Shown here: positions 52,716 through 63,013 of the stretch, in pieces
Layout of the letters: the number at the start of each line of letters is the position of its first letter
Numbering within the stretch: the stretch's first letter is position 1
NCBI GenBank assembly: GCA_033002965.1
Contig: JAURVB010012933.1
Span: forward strand, 1-64,000
Direction of reading: 5' to 3'
Length of the DNA: 64,000 bases
Source: Piper betle
Lineage: Eukaryota > Streptophyta > Magnoliopsida > Piperales > Piperaceae
Translations under genes and position numbers: made by a program
The notes under the pieces: generated by a model
What the model saw: the letters and a program-made list of their open reading frames with translations, nothing else
Told to the model about the DNA's origin: nothing
The model's database searches: none

Positions 52716-54496
52716 TTTTCCACTCAAACGAGCCGACCTTTTTTTTAACCAAGTTTATCCCGTAGCCATGCAAAATTATGGAATCGATCAATTTATGCAC
52801 CTATGGCTTTCACCGAGTTAACTCATGCCATGTGCAATATTGATTATCGGGTTTAAATCCAAATCACAAGTATTTTTTAACAGAACATTTTTGTAGATCG
52901 CTAAAATTTTACCCATATTATGTTTAATCAACTCAAGAAAGTTGTAAACGCTATAAATACTCAATGTGATGACAACAAAAAAAGGGGGAAATTACTACAC
53001 ATGCACGTTCTTTCAACTGTCCATTTACAAAGCCGGGAAGATGTTCACCTGGGAAACTTTAAAAGGTAAGCATCGGAAAATTTTTAATTAAACACTTACC
53101 ATTGCAGGAAGAAAATGGTAAATGATGTTCTGGAAAAAAACTAAAAAATAAAGTGGCATATGTCCAAATTCAATTGAGAAAGAACTAATGTAAACTCTCA
53201 AAAAACAAAGAATTCGCTATTTGTTAGATAACAATTTGTGACCAATGTGGACCGTTTCATTAGTTTCGGGATTCATATTAAAAGTTCATAATGGCCCCTT
53301 CTCAAGGACTCTCACATCAGGAAAGGATTTATGCCAACACTTACTACAATGCTTTTATTGGTTTAAATCTTCTCAATTAATATAATTTAAAAAAATAACT
53401 GTTATTTAAAGTTATATTCTACAAATTATGATAATTAAGAGTAATAGTTTACTATAACGAGTGCTAATCGTGTGAACCGGAACGTACTAAACAGGTTTAA
53501 GATGAAATTATAATTTACTTTAAATTGGCCAATAAAATACTATGTTATAACACATAAGTTTGTATATATTATGTACGTGTAAAAGTTGAGCTAGTTTTAT
53601 TATTTTAAATATATTTTCCTATATTTTTTAAATGTATTTTATTGTTTGTTATTTAGTCAACTTTTTTATAATTTATTATTCATACTATTTTATAGAATTG
53701 ATTTTATTTTGAAGGATAAAATTGACATTTGAGAGCAACGAAATAAAGAAGTCTAAATATGTTACCATGAAGAAGTCTAAAGTCAAAAGATAACGCGGAA
53801 AGAGTCAATGGTTGGATGACAACAAGGGCCATCTGCTTCCTGTCCGTACAGGGGCAGGGATTTGTACCACATCAATTATTATACTTCCGATTATACCCCA
53901 ATTTCGCCATTAAAGAACCAATGGTTGAAAACAATAAAGTGTATACTTGAATTCAAGAATAATTTAACCTCGATAATTAAAAATATATATAGAGAAAAGA
54001 AAAATTGTCATAAAAAATAATTAAATTCCCGTCTTAAATCCGTTTCCTGAGCCTCATAAAATCGGTCCTAATGGCAGATTTTGTGACCGATTTCCCGTTT
54101 CTAAACAAACAGCAATATTTGTTTTGGATTTAGAATATTTGCTTTGGATTGTTTTGACTTGGCCGAGTCCACCTAGTTAACAGCTTCACCGTTTTTAACA
54201 ACAATGGCTACACCAACTCCTCTCCCAAACGAAGATCGTCAACGATCAACATTACATGAGTCCCCCCATACACGTCTAGCAATCAAGTTGGATAATAAAG
54301 ATAAAATGAAGCAATCAAGTGGTTGTTAATATAATGAAAAAAAATCAACATGTTATTATTATCTGTCGCAAGCTTAGTGAAGAAAGTTGAAACAACAGAC
54401 AAATTGCTTCGAAAGCTAGCGGGGCCTCTGATTCATGGAACGTACTGACTGCTTGTCCCATGCTTGGATGTTATCCATTGAAGGGTTATTTGTCGG
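52716..54496. other. AT-rich intergenic region
   Basis: No gene, repeat or element boundary recognised between the nested LTRs and the hAT element. Confidence 0.55.
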
Positions 54497-55566
54497 TAGG
54501 GTGGGCGCGGACGATCCGAATTGGTCCGACCGTCCGAAGTCCGAAGTATGTCCGACCGAATTTGACCGACCGAATTCGACCGAATTAAAACAAACCAAAC
54601 ATGGACATTTCTTTGTCCGACCGAATGACCGACCGAATGACTGATATTTTATATCAATAATATAATATTTTCAACATTTGTAAGGCTAATATTATAGTTT
54701 ATAAAAATTTTAAAATGTAATATATAGTAAATTAATTAAGTTCATACATAAAATTGATATTTAATATCTTAAATAATAAAAAATGACATACATAGGATAA
54801 AAGTCACTCTTATTATAAGCTATAAATACTTTGAGAGTTAAGACTCAACAATCTCCTGTGTGAAATAACATAAAAAGATGACAAGTAAAGCCAATGATAA
54901 AATATTCAAAATTTCAATTATATCACCAATAGTATATGATATTTGTTATGCAAGAAAGCATTTGTTCTCATGCAAATGTAAGTGAACAGTTAATCAGGTG
55001 CGCTAGTTTCATTCTTTAATAAGTACCAACGTCTCAAGTAACGAAATATTTTGAAGAAAAAGTAGATTCGAAAACTACGACTTTAAACAAACTAAAATTT
55101 GGTATAAAAAATAGATTTTATAAATTAATCTCAACAAAAATTTCACCATCCTTCAATCTTTGTATCCCTCAACAGAAAATAATCTTTTAAATTTGTTATT
55201 CTCTAACAATTATCAAAATGCTAAGTATAGCAAGGGAAGCAAAGAGATAACATCATAAGTAGCTATTCTCCAACAATCTTTGACAGTACCTATTCTTTCT
55301 AAGATGCAAACTTCCTTCACCAAATAATTGTACAAATTTTTATAGCTCAATCACTGTACAATTTTGTTAGAATAAATTTTTTTACATTATCATCTAAGTA
55401 TAAATAATCTAACCTTATAAAATAATAATAATTAATCTTAAATATAAAATAAACTAAATTTAAGATAAATTAAGTGATATATACACGACGGTAATTAATC
55501 CTAAATATAAAATAAACTAAATTTAAGATAAATTTAGTGATATATACATGGCGGCAACCGGCTGTG

Positions 55567-55662
55567 GTTCGATGGAGTCTGGCGGCGCCGCGGCGGTGGT
55601 TCGACGGAGTCTGGCGGTGCCGCGGCGGTGGTTCGACGGAGTCTGGCGGCGCCGCGGCGGCA
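55567..55662. repeat. 32-bp tandem repeat, three copies
   Basis: GTTCGA(T/C)GGAGTCTGGCGG followed by (C/T)GCCGCGGCGGTG, three consecutive units inside the hAT element, just left of the 15-bp array. Confidence 0.8.
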
Positions 55663-55863
55663 GTCCGGCGGCGGAGGGAGGGCAGACGAGGAAGGCAGCA
55701 GCAGATGTTTAGGGTGGCGGTCCGGCGAGGCAGGCGGCGGTGGAGGCTGGAGCGGCGCAAGCTGGGCGGGGGAGGGCGGCAGCAAGAGGCGGCGGTGGAT
55801 CTTCACACGGCGCGCCGAGGGAGGCGGAGACATGAGCAGATGGTGGCGGTCCAGCGGAGGCAG

Positions 55864-56215
55864 ATGAGGCGGGCGGAGCGGAGGCGGGCGGAGCGGAGGC
55901 TGGCGGATCGGAGGCGGGCGGAGCGGAGGCTGGCGGATCGGAGGCGGGCGGAGCAGAGGCTGGCGGAGCGGAGGCGGGCGGAGCGGAGGCTGGCGGAGCG
56001 GAGGCGGGCGGAGCGGAGGCGGGCGGAGCGGAGGCTGGCGGAGCGGAGGCGGGCGGAGCGGAGGCGGGCGGAGCGGAGGCGGGCGGAGCGGAGGCGGGCG
56101 GAGCGGAGGCGGGCGGAGCGGAGGCGGGCGGAGCGGAGGCGGGCGGAGCGGAGGCGGGCGGAGCGGAGGCGGGCGGAGCGGAGGCTGGCGGAGCGGAGGC
56201 TGGCGGAGCAGAGAC
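55864..56215. repeat. 15-bp minisatellite, about 23 units
   Basis: Unit GGCGGAGCGGAGGCG with alternative final bases (GGCGG or GGCTG variants) and rare GATCGG variants. Because 15 is a multiple of three, all frames without a stop stay open, giving Arg/Ala/Glu repeats (RRAER) on the plus strand and Ser/Ala/Arg/Leu repeats on the minus strand. Lies in the G-rich part of the hAT element. Confidence 0.9.
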
Positions 56216-56472
56216 GGTGGCGGTTCGGCCGAGGCAAGGGGAGGGTGGGTGAGGGCGGCGACGGCGGAGGGCGGCGGCGCGCGCCTATGAACAGTGTTTC
56301 TGGGTTAGGGTTTTAGAAGTTTTGGTTTTGATTTCGGACGGTTCACGGACATTGCTCGGGCCCGACGGACAAGTCGGACATTAATTCGGTCGGACAAGTT
56401 TTGTCCGATAAAATTTCGGACAAACGCGGACAATATTTTGTCCGACGTCCGTCCGACCGATGCCCACCCCTA

Positions 56473-57548
56473 TTTGTCGGCGTCCTCAAAGCACTAATCG
56501 ATCAATTCATTCGTCGCTTCTTTCGCGTTTAAGTAGCAATTAACTCAAACATAAAGAACTTAATCAGACTTCTAATTCATCTAATGCTAACTTTTCAAGA
56601 TAAATAACAATTATTGCTGTCTGTATGTGATATATCCCAGTCCGAATATAGATATATCAAATAGGGCTTAATGTTTTTTTCACTACAAACTCTAAAGAAC
56701 CTTTCATCAATCACTGGCTAAATTATATATTTACCACAAAACTGAAAAGCTAGAACTGACCCAATATTTTGTCATTTACCCAGAATGTTATCATGACGAC
56801 CAAATTAAAATTAAAGTTAATATGAAGAATATGAAGCTCAAAGACCATAGACCAGGAAGCCCGCTGGAACACGCTTCACAGGCAAGTACACTTCCACAAC
56901 AATAGTCGTCGCTTGCAGTTTCTAATAAAGAAAAACTTGGTTCCAAAAAAGAAAAAGAAAGAAAGGACACTTAACTATTTCAACAAAGCGCTAATGTCTA
57001 TGATTCCATTATGCTTTTTATACACTCTTTTTTCTTTTCCAGAGCTCTTTATACACTCTTTTGTAACCAATAAAGCTTAATAATATTCTAGTTGGTTTTA
57101 GCTTACACATGAAGAAAAGATACAAGGCGAGAGATATTTCACAAAGTGATCACTGAACTAATTAAACATGAAATGTAATAATTATCTCATCAAATAACGA
57201 GTTGGGCATCTCCAATAATCAGAATCTAATGTAAACACCCTTCACAAAAAAAATCACAAATTATTAATTAACAAAGCAATGAGAAAGAAAACCAATGTGC
57301 CCAGATCACATAAAACCCGAATATACTTCATAGTAAGTTCGCATTCTAATTAAATTTACATAAGATCGCATCAAGTGCATAGATATTGTCTTTGCAGATG
57401 ACCACAAAACGCCTTTCTACATGATAATCAAGAAAGATGAAGTTCATTCAACTAGATAAGAGTTGAATTTTTTTTAAAAAAGTATGTCATAGCAGTAAGA
57501 AATCATATGATCCTAATACCCGGGCAATTATATCAAGAAAACATGCAT
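56473..57548. other. AT-rich intergenic region
   Basis: Spacer from the hAT element to the 3' end of the next minus-strand gene. No features recognised; the last few hundred bases may be its 3' UTR. Confidence 0.5.
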
Positions 57549-58160
57549 CTACTTCCTCCTGATCTTCAAAGCATTCTCAATCTTTCGAACTTGATCAGCA
57601 AAAGGCTTGAGCATGGCCTCCATCCCTTCATCGTCTTGATCAACGTCGACGTAGTCTTCTTCTTGATCATGCCCGTCCTCTTCCATATTGAGGTCGAAAA
57701 TGTCGTCTTCCCTCATCTCCCAACCATCTTCAACGCCGGCGTCGACAACATCATCTGGGCGCACCTTATGCTCGATCCCTTTGAGCATCTTCATCACCTT
57801 CGCCGAGAGAACCCGCAGTGCCCTTGTCTTCCTCTCCAACCTCTCCTCCAAGTCGGCCTGCGTCGTGACCAGTGCGAGGATAATCGTCGTCGACTCGTGG
57901 TCGAGGTTGTTGTAGGCCTTCTCCATCGCCTCCTTCTCCGACGACCACATGTCCGTCATGCGCCGGAGGTCTCTCAGAACGGCCTCCTGCTCGTAGCATT
58001 GGGCAGCCAAGGACTCCAACTCTTCGTCCTTCGAGGCGATCTGACCCTCGAGGAGCAGGAGCTCGCTCGCTGCCTCCTCGACGTCCGTGGAAAGACTGCG
58101 GTTCTCGACGGCCAGGCCGGCGATGGCAACGGCGGCTTGCATACGGCGATCGGGGGCCAT
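57549..58160 (-). CDS. Coiled-coil protein with acidic region, unknown function
   Basis: Single exon, 203 residues, ATG at 58160 (MAPDRRMQAAVAIAGLAVEN); longer readings need a non-ATG start. Coding GC is high at third positions, unlike its flanks. Residues about 20-140 form a charged alpha-helical coiled coil (LLLLEGQIASKDEELESLAA; TTQADLEERLERKTRALRVL). It is followed by a strongly acidic part (MEEDGHDQEEDYVDVDQDDE) and a short basic C-terminus (KIENALKIRRK). No signal peptide or membrane span. A (TA)n tract 70-95 bp upstream (58230-58253) could act as TATA. Family not recognised; acidic coil proteins can be scaffolds or histone/nuclear-associated, but that is speculation. Confidence 0.68.
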   Translation of the reverse strand: MAPDRRMQAAVAIAGLAVENRSLSTDVEEAASELLLLEGQIASKDEELESLAAQCYEQEAVLRDLRRMTDMWSSEKEAMEKAYNNLDHESTTIILALVTTQADLEERLERKTRALRVLSAKVMKMLKGIEHKVRPDDVVDAGVEDGWEMREDDIFDLNMEEDGHDQEEDYVDVDQDDEGMEAMLKPFADQVRKIENALKIRRK

Positions 58161-60540
58161 GGCTAGGGCGTGGTAGAGGAGGCGAAACCGAAGCAAAGTG
58201 TAACGAATACTTTGAAGACGTCTATATTGGATATAATATATATATATATATAGACGGCCAGCGACCGTCGGACGCTTGCTTGGGCTTCACTTAACCGATT
58301 TGTTAAATGCCATCCGTATTCTGCTCCTATTTTTTCAGCCATCTCTCAACCAACCGCGGGTTAAAAACCTCGAACTCAAAGCATGTTATGGAGTAGAATT
58401 TATTCAGAGTCCATTTTAAATTAATTTAGAATTATTTATATTAAAATTTTAATTATATAAAATTAGTATTATTATTCTTTTGATACATGAAATTAGAAAT
58501 ATATTATTTATATTATTTAAAAATATTAATTTATATAATTCAAAAAAATTATTATATTTTTATAATTTTTATGACATGATTCGAGGAGTCTATTGTAAAT
58601 TCAATTAATACAGAGTCATTCGTAGAGTTTGACTCATCAAACTAGCTATTTAATAGAGTCGAATTAAAGAATTTTTTAGTAAAAAAAAGTTTTAAAATTA
58701 TGATTCTAACTAGATTCTAAAATTATAAATATAATATTTTATAAATAAAGTATTAAATATATTTTTTAGTCAATATATTTGATTAAATATTAGATAAAAT
58801 ACCATTATGTTCAATAAAAATCAGGAATTGGAAAAACATTGGCTAAATTTAAAAACTAAAATTGTCTAGAAATTAAAAATGATAGAAAGGCCTTAATTCT
58901 AGTAAAATTGAAGAGAATACATGGTATATTGGATCAGATTACCTTATTAATATTTAAAATTATGCTTATTCAATTGATCTTCTCAAATTCTCCAATCACC
59001 CTTACCCACCCATTGATAGTAGTGATTATAGGACTCTCTTTAGATATTTAAATTTTTTTATTGAAATATTAATCATCAACGGGCTATTTTCAACCTAAAT
59101 CTTCGATCTTTGGGCCTTCCTACTCCTTCAGTTTTAGTGTCATTAGTATTTGTTCATATTTAGAATTCATGGGAAGAAAAATTGAATATATTAATTTACT
59201 TTTTCTCTATTTTTGTAAGTCTGTATAGAATATAATTAAGAATTACCTTATCATTTTTTCATCAAATTATGTTTGAGGAGCTTCTAGTAACCAGGTTTAT
59301 AAAATTATTATGCCGTTTTTTGGATTTATTATATGTTCGTACAAATTTATTATGTGTCATGGGCCTGCTTTCTTTTTTAAAAAAATTAAATGAGGAAGAA
59401 GAGAGTTTGCGCGCACAGATATTTAGGGGAAGGCATGGAAAGTTATCCCCATCTCTACTTCTGGTTGGACGCAAACCTCAATCCTACCCTTTCACCAAGC
59501 AATCTTTTTCTATAAAACTTGAAAACCTCACTCTTGGCGATGAGTTCAAGTGGGGTTATTAAATGAGCGAGTGAGTCGAACTTAGTTGATGTTCAAATTT
59601 AACTCAAATAACTCGAAGTTTGTTCAAAACTTGACTTGAAATTTAACGAATTTTGAACATATATATTCGAAATCAACTTGAATTTTTTATATTGTTTGAG
59701 CTCAACTCAAACTCAAATACACTTAAATTGTTAAATTTTAAGGAGTTCGAAATCAGTTCATTTGGAAGCTTAAAACTAGCTCGTGCGGGAGCTCAAAATC
59801 AGCTCAATCATAAGGTCAAAAATAGCTCCTTTAGAAGAAAATGTACAATTATAAAGATTAAAATTTACAAAAATAATCTATCAAGATATTTATATAAACT
59901 ATCTTAATAATAAAAGGTTTTTTCAAGTTTCAATCATATTTCAATTTTTTTTACAAAATACTTAAGACACCATTCAATATTATACTTTTTAAAAAAATAA
60001 AATGCTTAGAATTGTTAACCTAAAATTGAAAAAAACTATCAAAAGTCCATATTTTACAGCTTTCATGTATATTTAAACAGTTTTTATCCACCCTTTATCC
60101 TGGAAAAAATTTTAACAAATATTATCCAATGTGAGATGTTAGATTAAATAAAAATAAATAAATTTTATAAAAGAATAAATGTATTTTATTATCATCCCCA
60201 TGAATCAAGTTCATATGTGTATTCTAATAACTACCAAAGTCATAACAAGTTGTTAAATGACTAACAAAATTATATATTAAAATTTTAAACATACCTTGTG
60301 TTTGAATATGTGATGCAAAAACAAACCAATAGAAGTAGATATTAAAGAACTTTATTTCACTTTTGGATCTGAAAAATTAAATATAAAATTAAGATATAGT
60401 TGTACTTTAACTTAGTGCATAATTAGTATTATAACATCAAAATATAGAAATAATCTAAAAACACAATCATGCCAAGACAAATAAGAAGAGACAATATTCA
60501 CTATTAAATAGCAAACACTCAGGAGTAACATGTACAATGT
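58161..60540. other. AT-rich intergenic region
   Basis: Very AT-rich. 59530-59830 is crowded with CTCGAA/TTCGAG/AACTCA words often seen in decayed plant MITEs, but no ends or duplications are visible. No genes recognised. Confidence 0.5.
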
Positions 60541-61550
60541 GAATTATTAATTGAGTCATCCCTCTCATCATCCTCATATTTGTTCTCTTCACAATATCGT
60601 GGACATAGTCAATCTTGAGGGTAAATTAAAGCTTCAATTGTGTTTGGTTTCAAACTACTACGATAATCACAAATAATTTTTCCACCGGTACTAAAAAGCA
60701 AATTCTAACGCTACGGAAAAAATAGAATTGCTAAAATATCCTTTGTCATAGCCCCGAAGGTTTTATATTTCAATGAAAAAGTTTTCCAATAATCCAAAAC
60801 ATCAAAATGAGTTTCAATATTAATTTTAATTCTTTGTTCTTCAAGATATGCATCTAAGTCCAATTTATTCACATGGAACTGCTCACGAGAATTTATAAAT
60901 CTTTCAAATTCCTCCTCATTGGTAAGCATTTTACCACCACTTTTATTTCAGGAATGTAATCATGATGCAAGCTATTCCTCAATTTGTTCTCATAGAATTT
61001 TTATACATTTTTAAAGCATCCTCAACTTTTTTCATTTCAGCCTAAAAATTAACTTAAAATGATAAATTTTGTAGAAAACAAATTAAATTCTTCCCAATTT
61101 ATATGTTGAATCTAGCGCACATACAATGGCTAAAACTAAATTATTTTTTGCCCAATACTTGTCATATTTATCTTTCATGCTATCAACAATTTGATAAATA
61201 TGTTCTTGCCCATGAACGTGTAGGTAATTTAACTTCTCTTTCATTTTTGAAGTATGGTAAATAATAGATTTGTTGTTGGATACTTATGGAGAAAATATTC
61301 GTTGCGTGATAAAATACTTCAAGTAAGTCTTCAATCCCATCGTACTTATTTCAATCCATATTAGATGGGCACAATTTAAAATTTTCATCGATATCTTTTA
61401 GATGATTAAAAGAAAGTTTTACCTCTTTTGCAAATCTTAACATCAAGTAAGTAGAATTCTAACGAGTTTGCACATCCAAACTCAACTCTTTTTTGCTTTG
61501 ATATGCCAACATGTGCTAAAGAAGAATCAAAATCTTTTATTCTAGATGTA
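60540..61550 (-). pseudogene. hAT transposase relic, C-terminal part
   Basis: Read on the minus strand, 61530-61080 gives ELSLDVQTR, a stop, then NSTYLMLRFAKEV, and further on MKDKYDKYWAKNNLVLAIVC, matching the central region of Ac/DAYSLEEPER-like hAT transposases. 60929-60711 gives LDLDAYLEEQ and FDVLDYWKTFSLKYKTFGAM, the hAT dimerisation domain. The following bases (about 60705-60620) encode STGGKIICDYRSSLKPNTIE in a shifted frame. Several frameshifts and stops; the N-terminal half (BED finger) is missing, cut off where GC-rich sequence starts near 61550. Not functional. Confidence 0.8.
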
Positions 61551-61745
61551 GGAATGGTGGTGGTCGTGGCGGGGGGGGGTGGGTGTCGAGGCGGTGGTCG
61601 CGGGCTGGGGCAGGTTGGTCACAGGCTAGGGTGGGTTGGTCGCGAGCTGGCTGGCAGGGGATGGGGATGCATGTGAGCCGCTGGATCAAAATCCAGTGGC
61701 TCACAACACATGCACTGTCAATAGATGGCAGCGCATAGTAGCATG
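61551..61745. mobile_element. Fragment of a (TA)n-associated GC-rich element (D)
   Basis: G-rich stretch followed by the hairpin GAGCCGCTGGAT ... ATCCAGTGGCTC (61674-61702), then unique bases and a (TA)n tract (61746-61764). The core-hairpin-(TA)n order repeats that of elements A and B. The left end was not found, so it may be truncated against the transposase relic. Confidence 0.45.
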
Positions 61746-61764
61746 TATATATATATATATATAT

Positions 61765-62591
61765 GGGTAAAGTGAAGGAGAGCCCAGGGCAGAAAAAATT
61801 CTGCCTTGAGCTTCTCTTCTGGGCCGTCCGATTACAAGGACAGCCCGATCTCTTGTCAAAAAAAAAATTCTAAAATGCGTTGCCGTCCCACGGCCTCGTC
61901 GCCTGCCGCCGCACCACCACATCCTGCCGCTCTGCCGCTGCCTTGTCGCAGCCGCTGCGTCGCCGCCTCTCATGACCGCCGCCCCTTCACGAGGGGGAGG
62001 GACGCACTTCCTCCCCCCTCCCTCCTCCTCGCTCCCCCGCTGTGGACGCTGCCGCCCATCCGTGGACACCCCTCTGCCCCGCTCCCTCTCGATCCCGTTG
62101 TCCAGCCCCCTGCAGCCGCGGCCACCGGGGGGGCTGGATGACGGGGTCAAGGGGGAGCAAGGCGAAGGAGCATCCGCAGCAAGGGTGTGAGGAGTTTTTT
62201 CCCTATTGAGGGCCACCGCTGGCCAGATCCAGCCACGACAGGCTGGACCTAACCATTCCCCAACCAGATCTGGCTAGGGGACGGCCAAGTCCAACCTGTC
62301 GCGGTCGAATCTGGCCGGTGGTGGCCCAGATAGGAACGGTGGCTACCAGATCTTGCTATGACAACCCGCCCACATCCAGCCGCGGCCTGCCCACAGCCGG
62401 CCGTGGCCAGATCTAGCCGATGGTAGCAGGCCGCTCATGGCCAATACGGTCGTCCTTGTAATCAGACAGCCCAGATCAAAGTTAACTTTTTTTTAAAAAG
62501 AAAACACAATAGGTATGCCTTATAATTGAACGACCCAGATGTGAACTCGGGGCAGAAAATTTTTTCTACCCCAGGCTCACCTCAGCGGCCC
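61765..62591. mobile_element. (TA)n-flanked element E with long imperfect inverted ends
   Basis: Flanked by TA tracts at 61746-61764 and about 62592-62612. The outer 65 bp are imperfect inverted repeats: left GAGCCCAGGGCAGAAAAAAT then TTCTGCC; right (reverse complement) GAGCCTGGGGTAGAAAAAAT then TTTCTGCC, continuing TCTGGGCCGTCCGATTACAA against TCTGGGTCGTTCAATTATAA. The core is C-rich on the plus strand (61890-62150), with repeated CCAGATC(T/C)GGC words further right. No protein-coding function is credible. Confidence 0.7.
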
Positions 62592-62612
62592 TATATATTT
62601 ATATATATATAA

Positions 62613-63013
62613 AGAGAGAGAGAGAAGAAGAGGGCATCAAGGCCGCCACCCTATCATTGTCAATAGAAATCAATTAACCCCTCAAACCGTAATTTCTCTA
62701 CAAACGTCCATATCAGTAAATTCTTCCTATGCAAATAATCCAAACGAAAACACTGCATAACGTCTCCTCCAGTCCTCCTCCAGCTCCTCCGCCCGCCGCC
62801 ACCCGCACGCCGCCGGCGAAGGAGGCGCCCCAAAAATCGATGGCGACGAAGGTTCTCCTATTTGGTGGCGGCGGGCCATTCCTTGTCGGGGAAAAAGCAC
62901 TCACCTTTATCTCCAAAGGTTAGCCGGACGCTTCCTTTCACCTCTACTTGTTCTTCTCTTTTATTGAGAATGTTGTTCATGGTTTCGGCTTCCAACACCG
63001 AATCCTAATTGTG
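62613..63013 (+). promoter_or_regulatory. Leader of the PPR gene with a short upstream ORF
   Basis: GC-rich 62770-62840 followed by a short ATG frame, 62840-62923 (27 codons, MATKVLLFGGGGPFLVGEKA...). It ends in TAG that overlaps a donor-like AAAG|GTTAGC. It could be an upstream ORF or the first exon of an alternative transcript. A GA-rich tract lies at 62613-62632. Confidence 0.4.

Larger units (their letters stand above)
54497..56472. mobile_element. Non-autonomous hAT element with internal minisatellites
   Basis: 1976 bp flanked by perfect 8-bp duplications TTTGTCGG (54489-54496, 56473-56480). The ends TAGGGTGGGC and, inverted, TAGGGGTGGGC are classic hAT termini. Both subterminal regions are crowded with CCGACCGAAT / TCGGTCGGAC words. 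The middle is AT-rich (54650-55550), including a 57-bp tandem duplication at about 55440-55550, then strongly G-rich (55550-56290). No transposase; the long frames are repeat artefacts. Confidence 0.88.

Noticed and set aside
55864..56215. Short repeat array considered as a CRISPR
   Set aside because: Contiguous 15-bp units without unique spacers in a plant nuclear transposon; it is a minisatellite.
55803..56237. Minus-strand frame with SARLRSA-type repeats
   Set aside because: Product of the 15-bp minisatellite; no start context or conserved domain.
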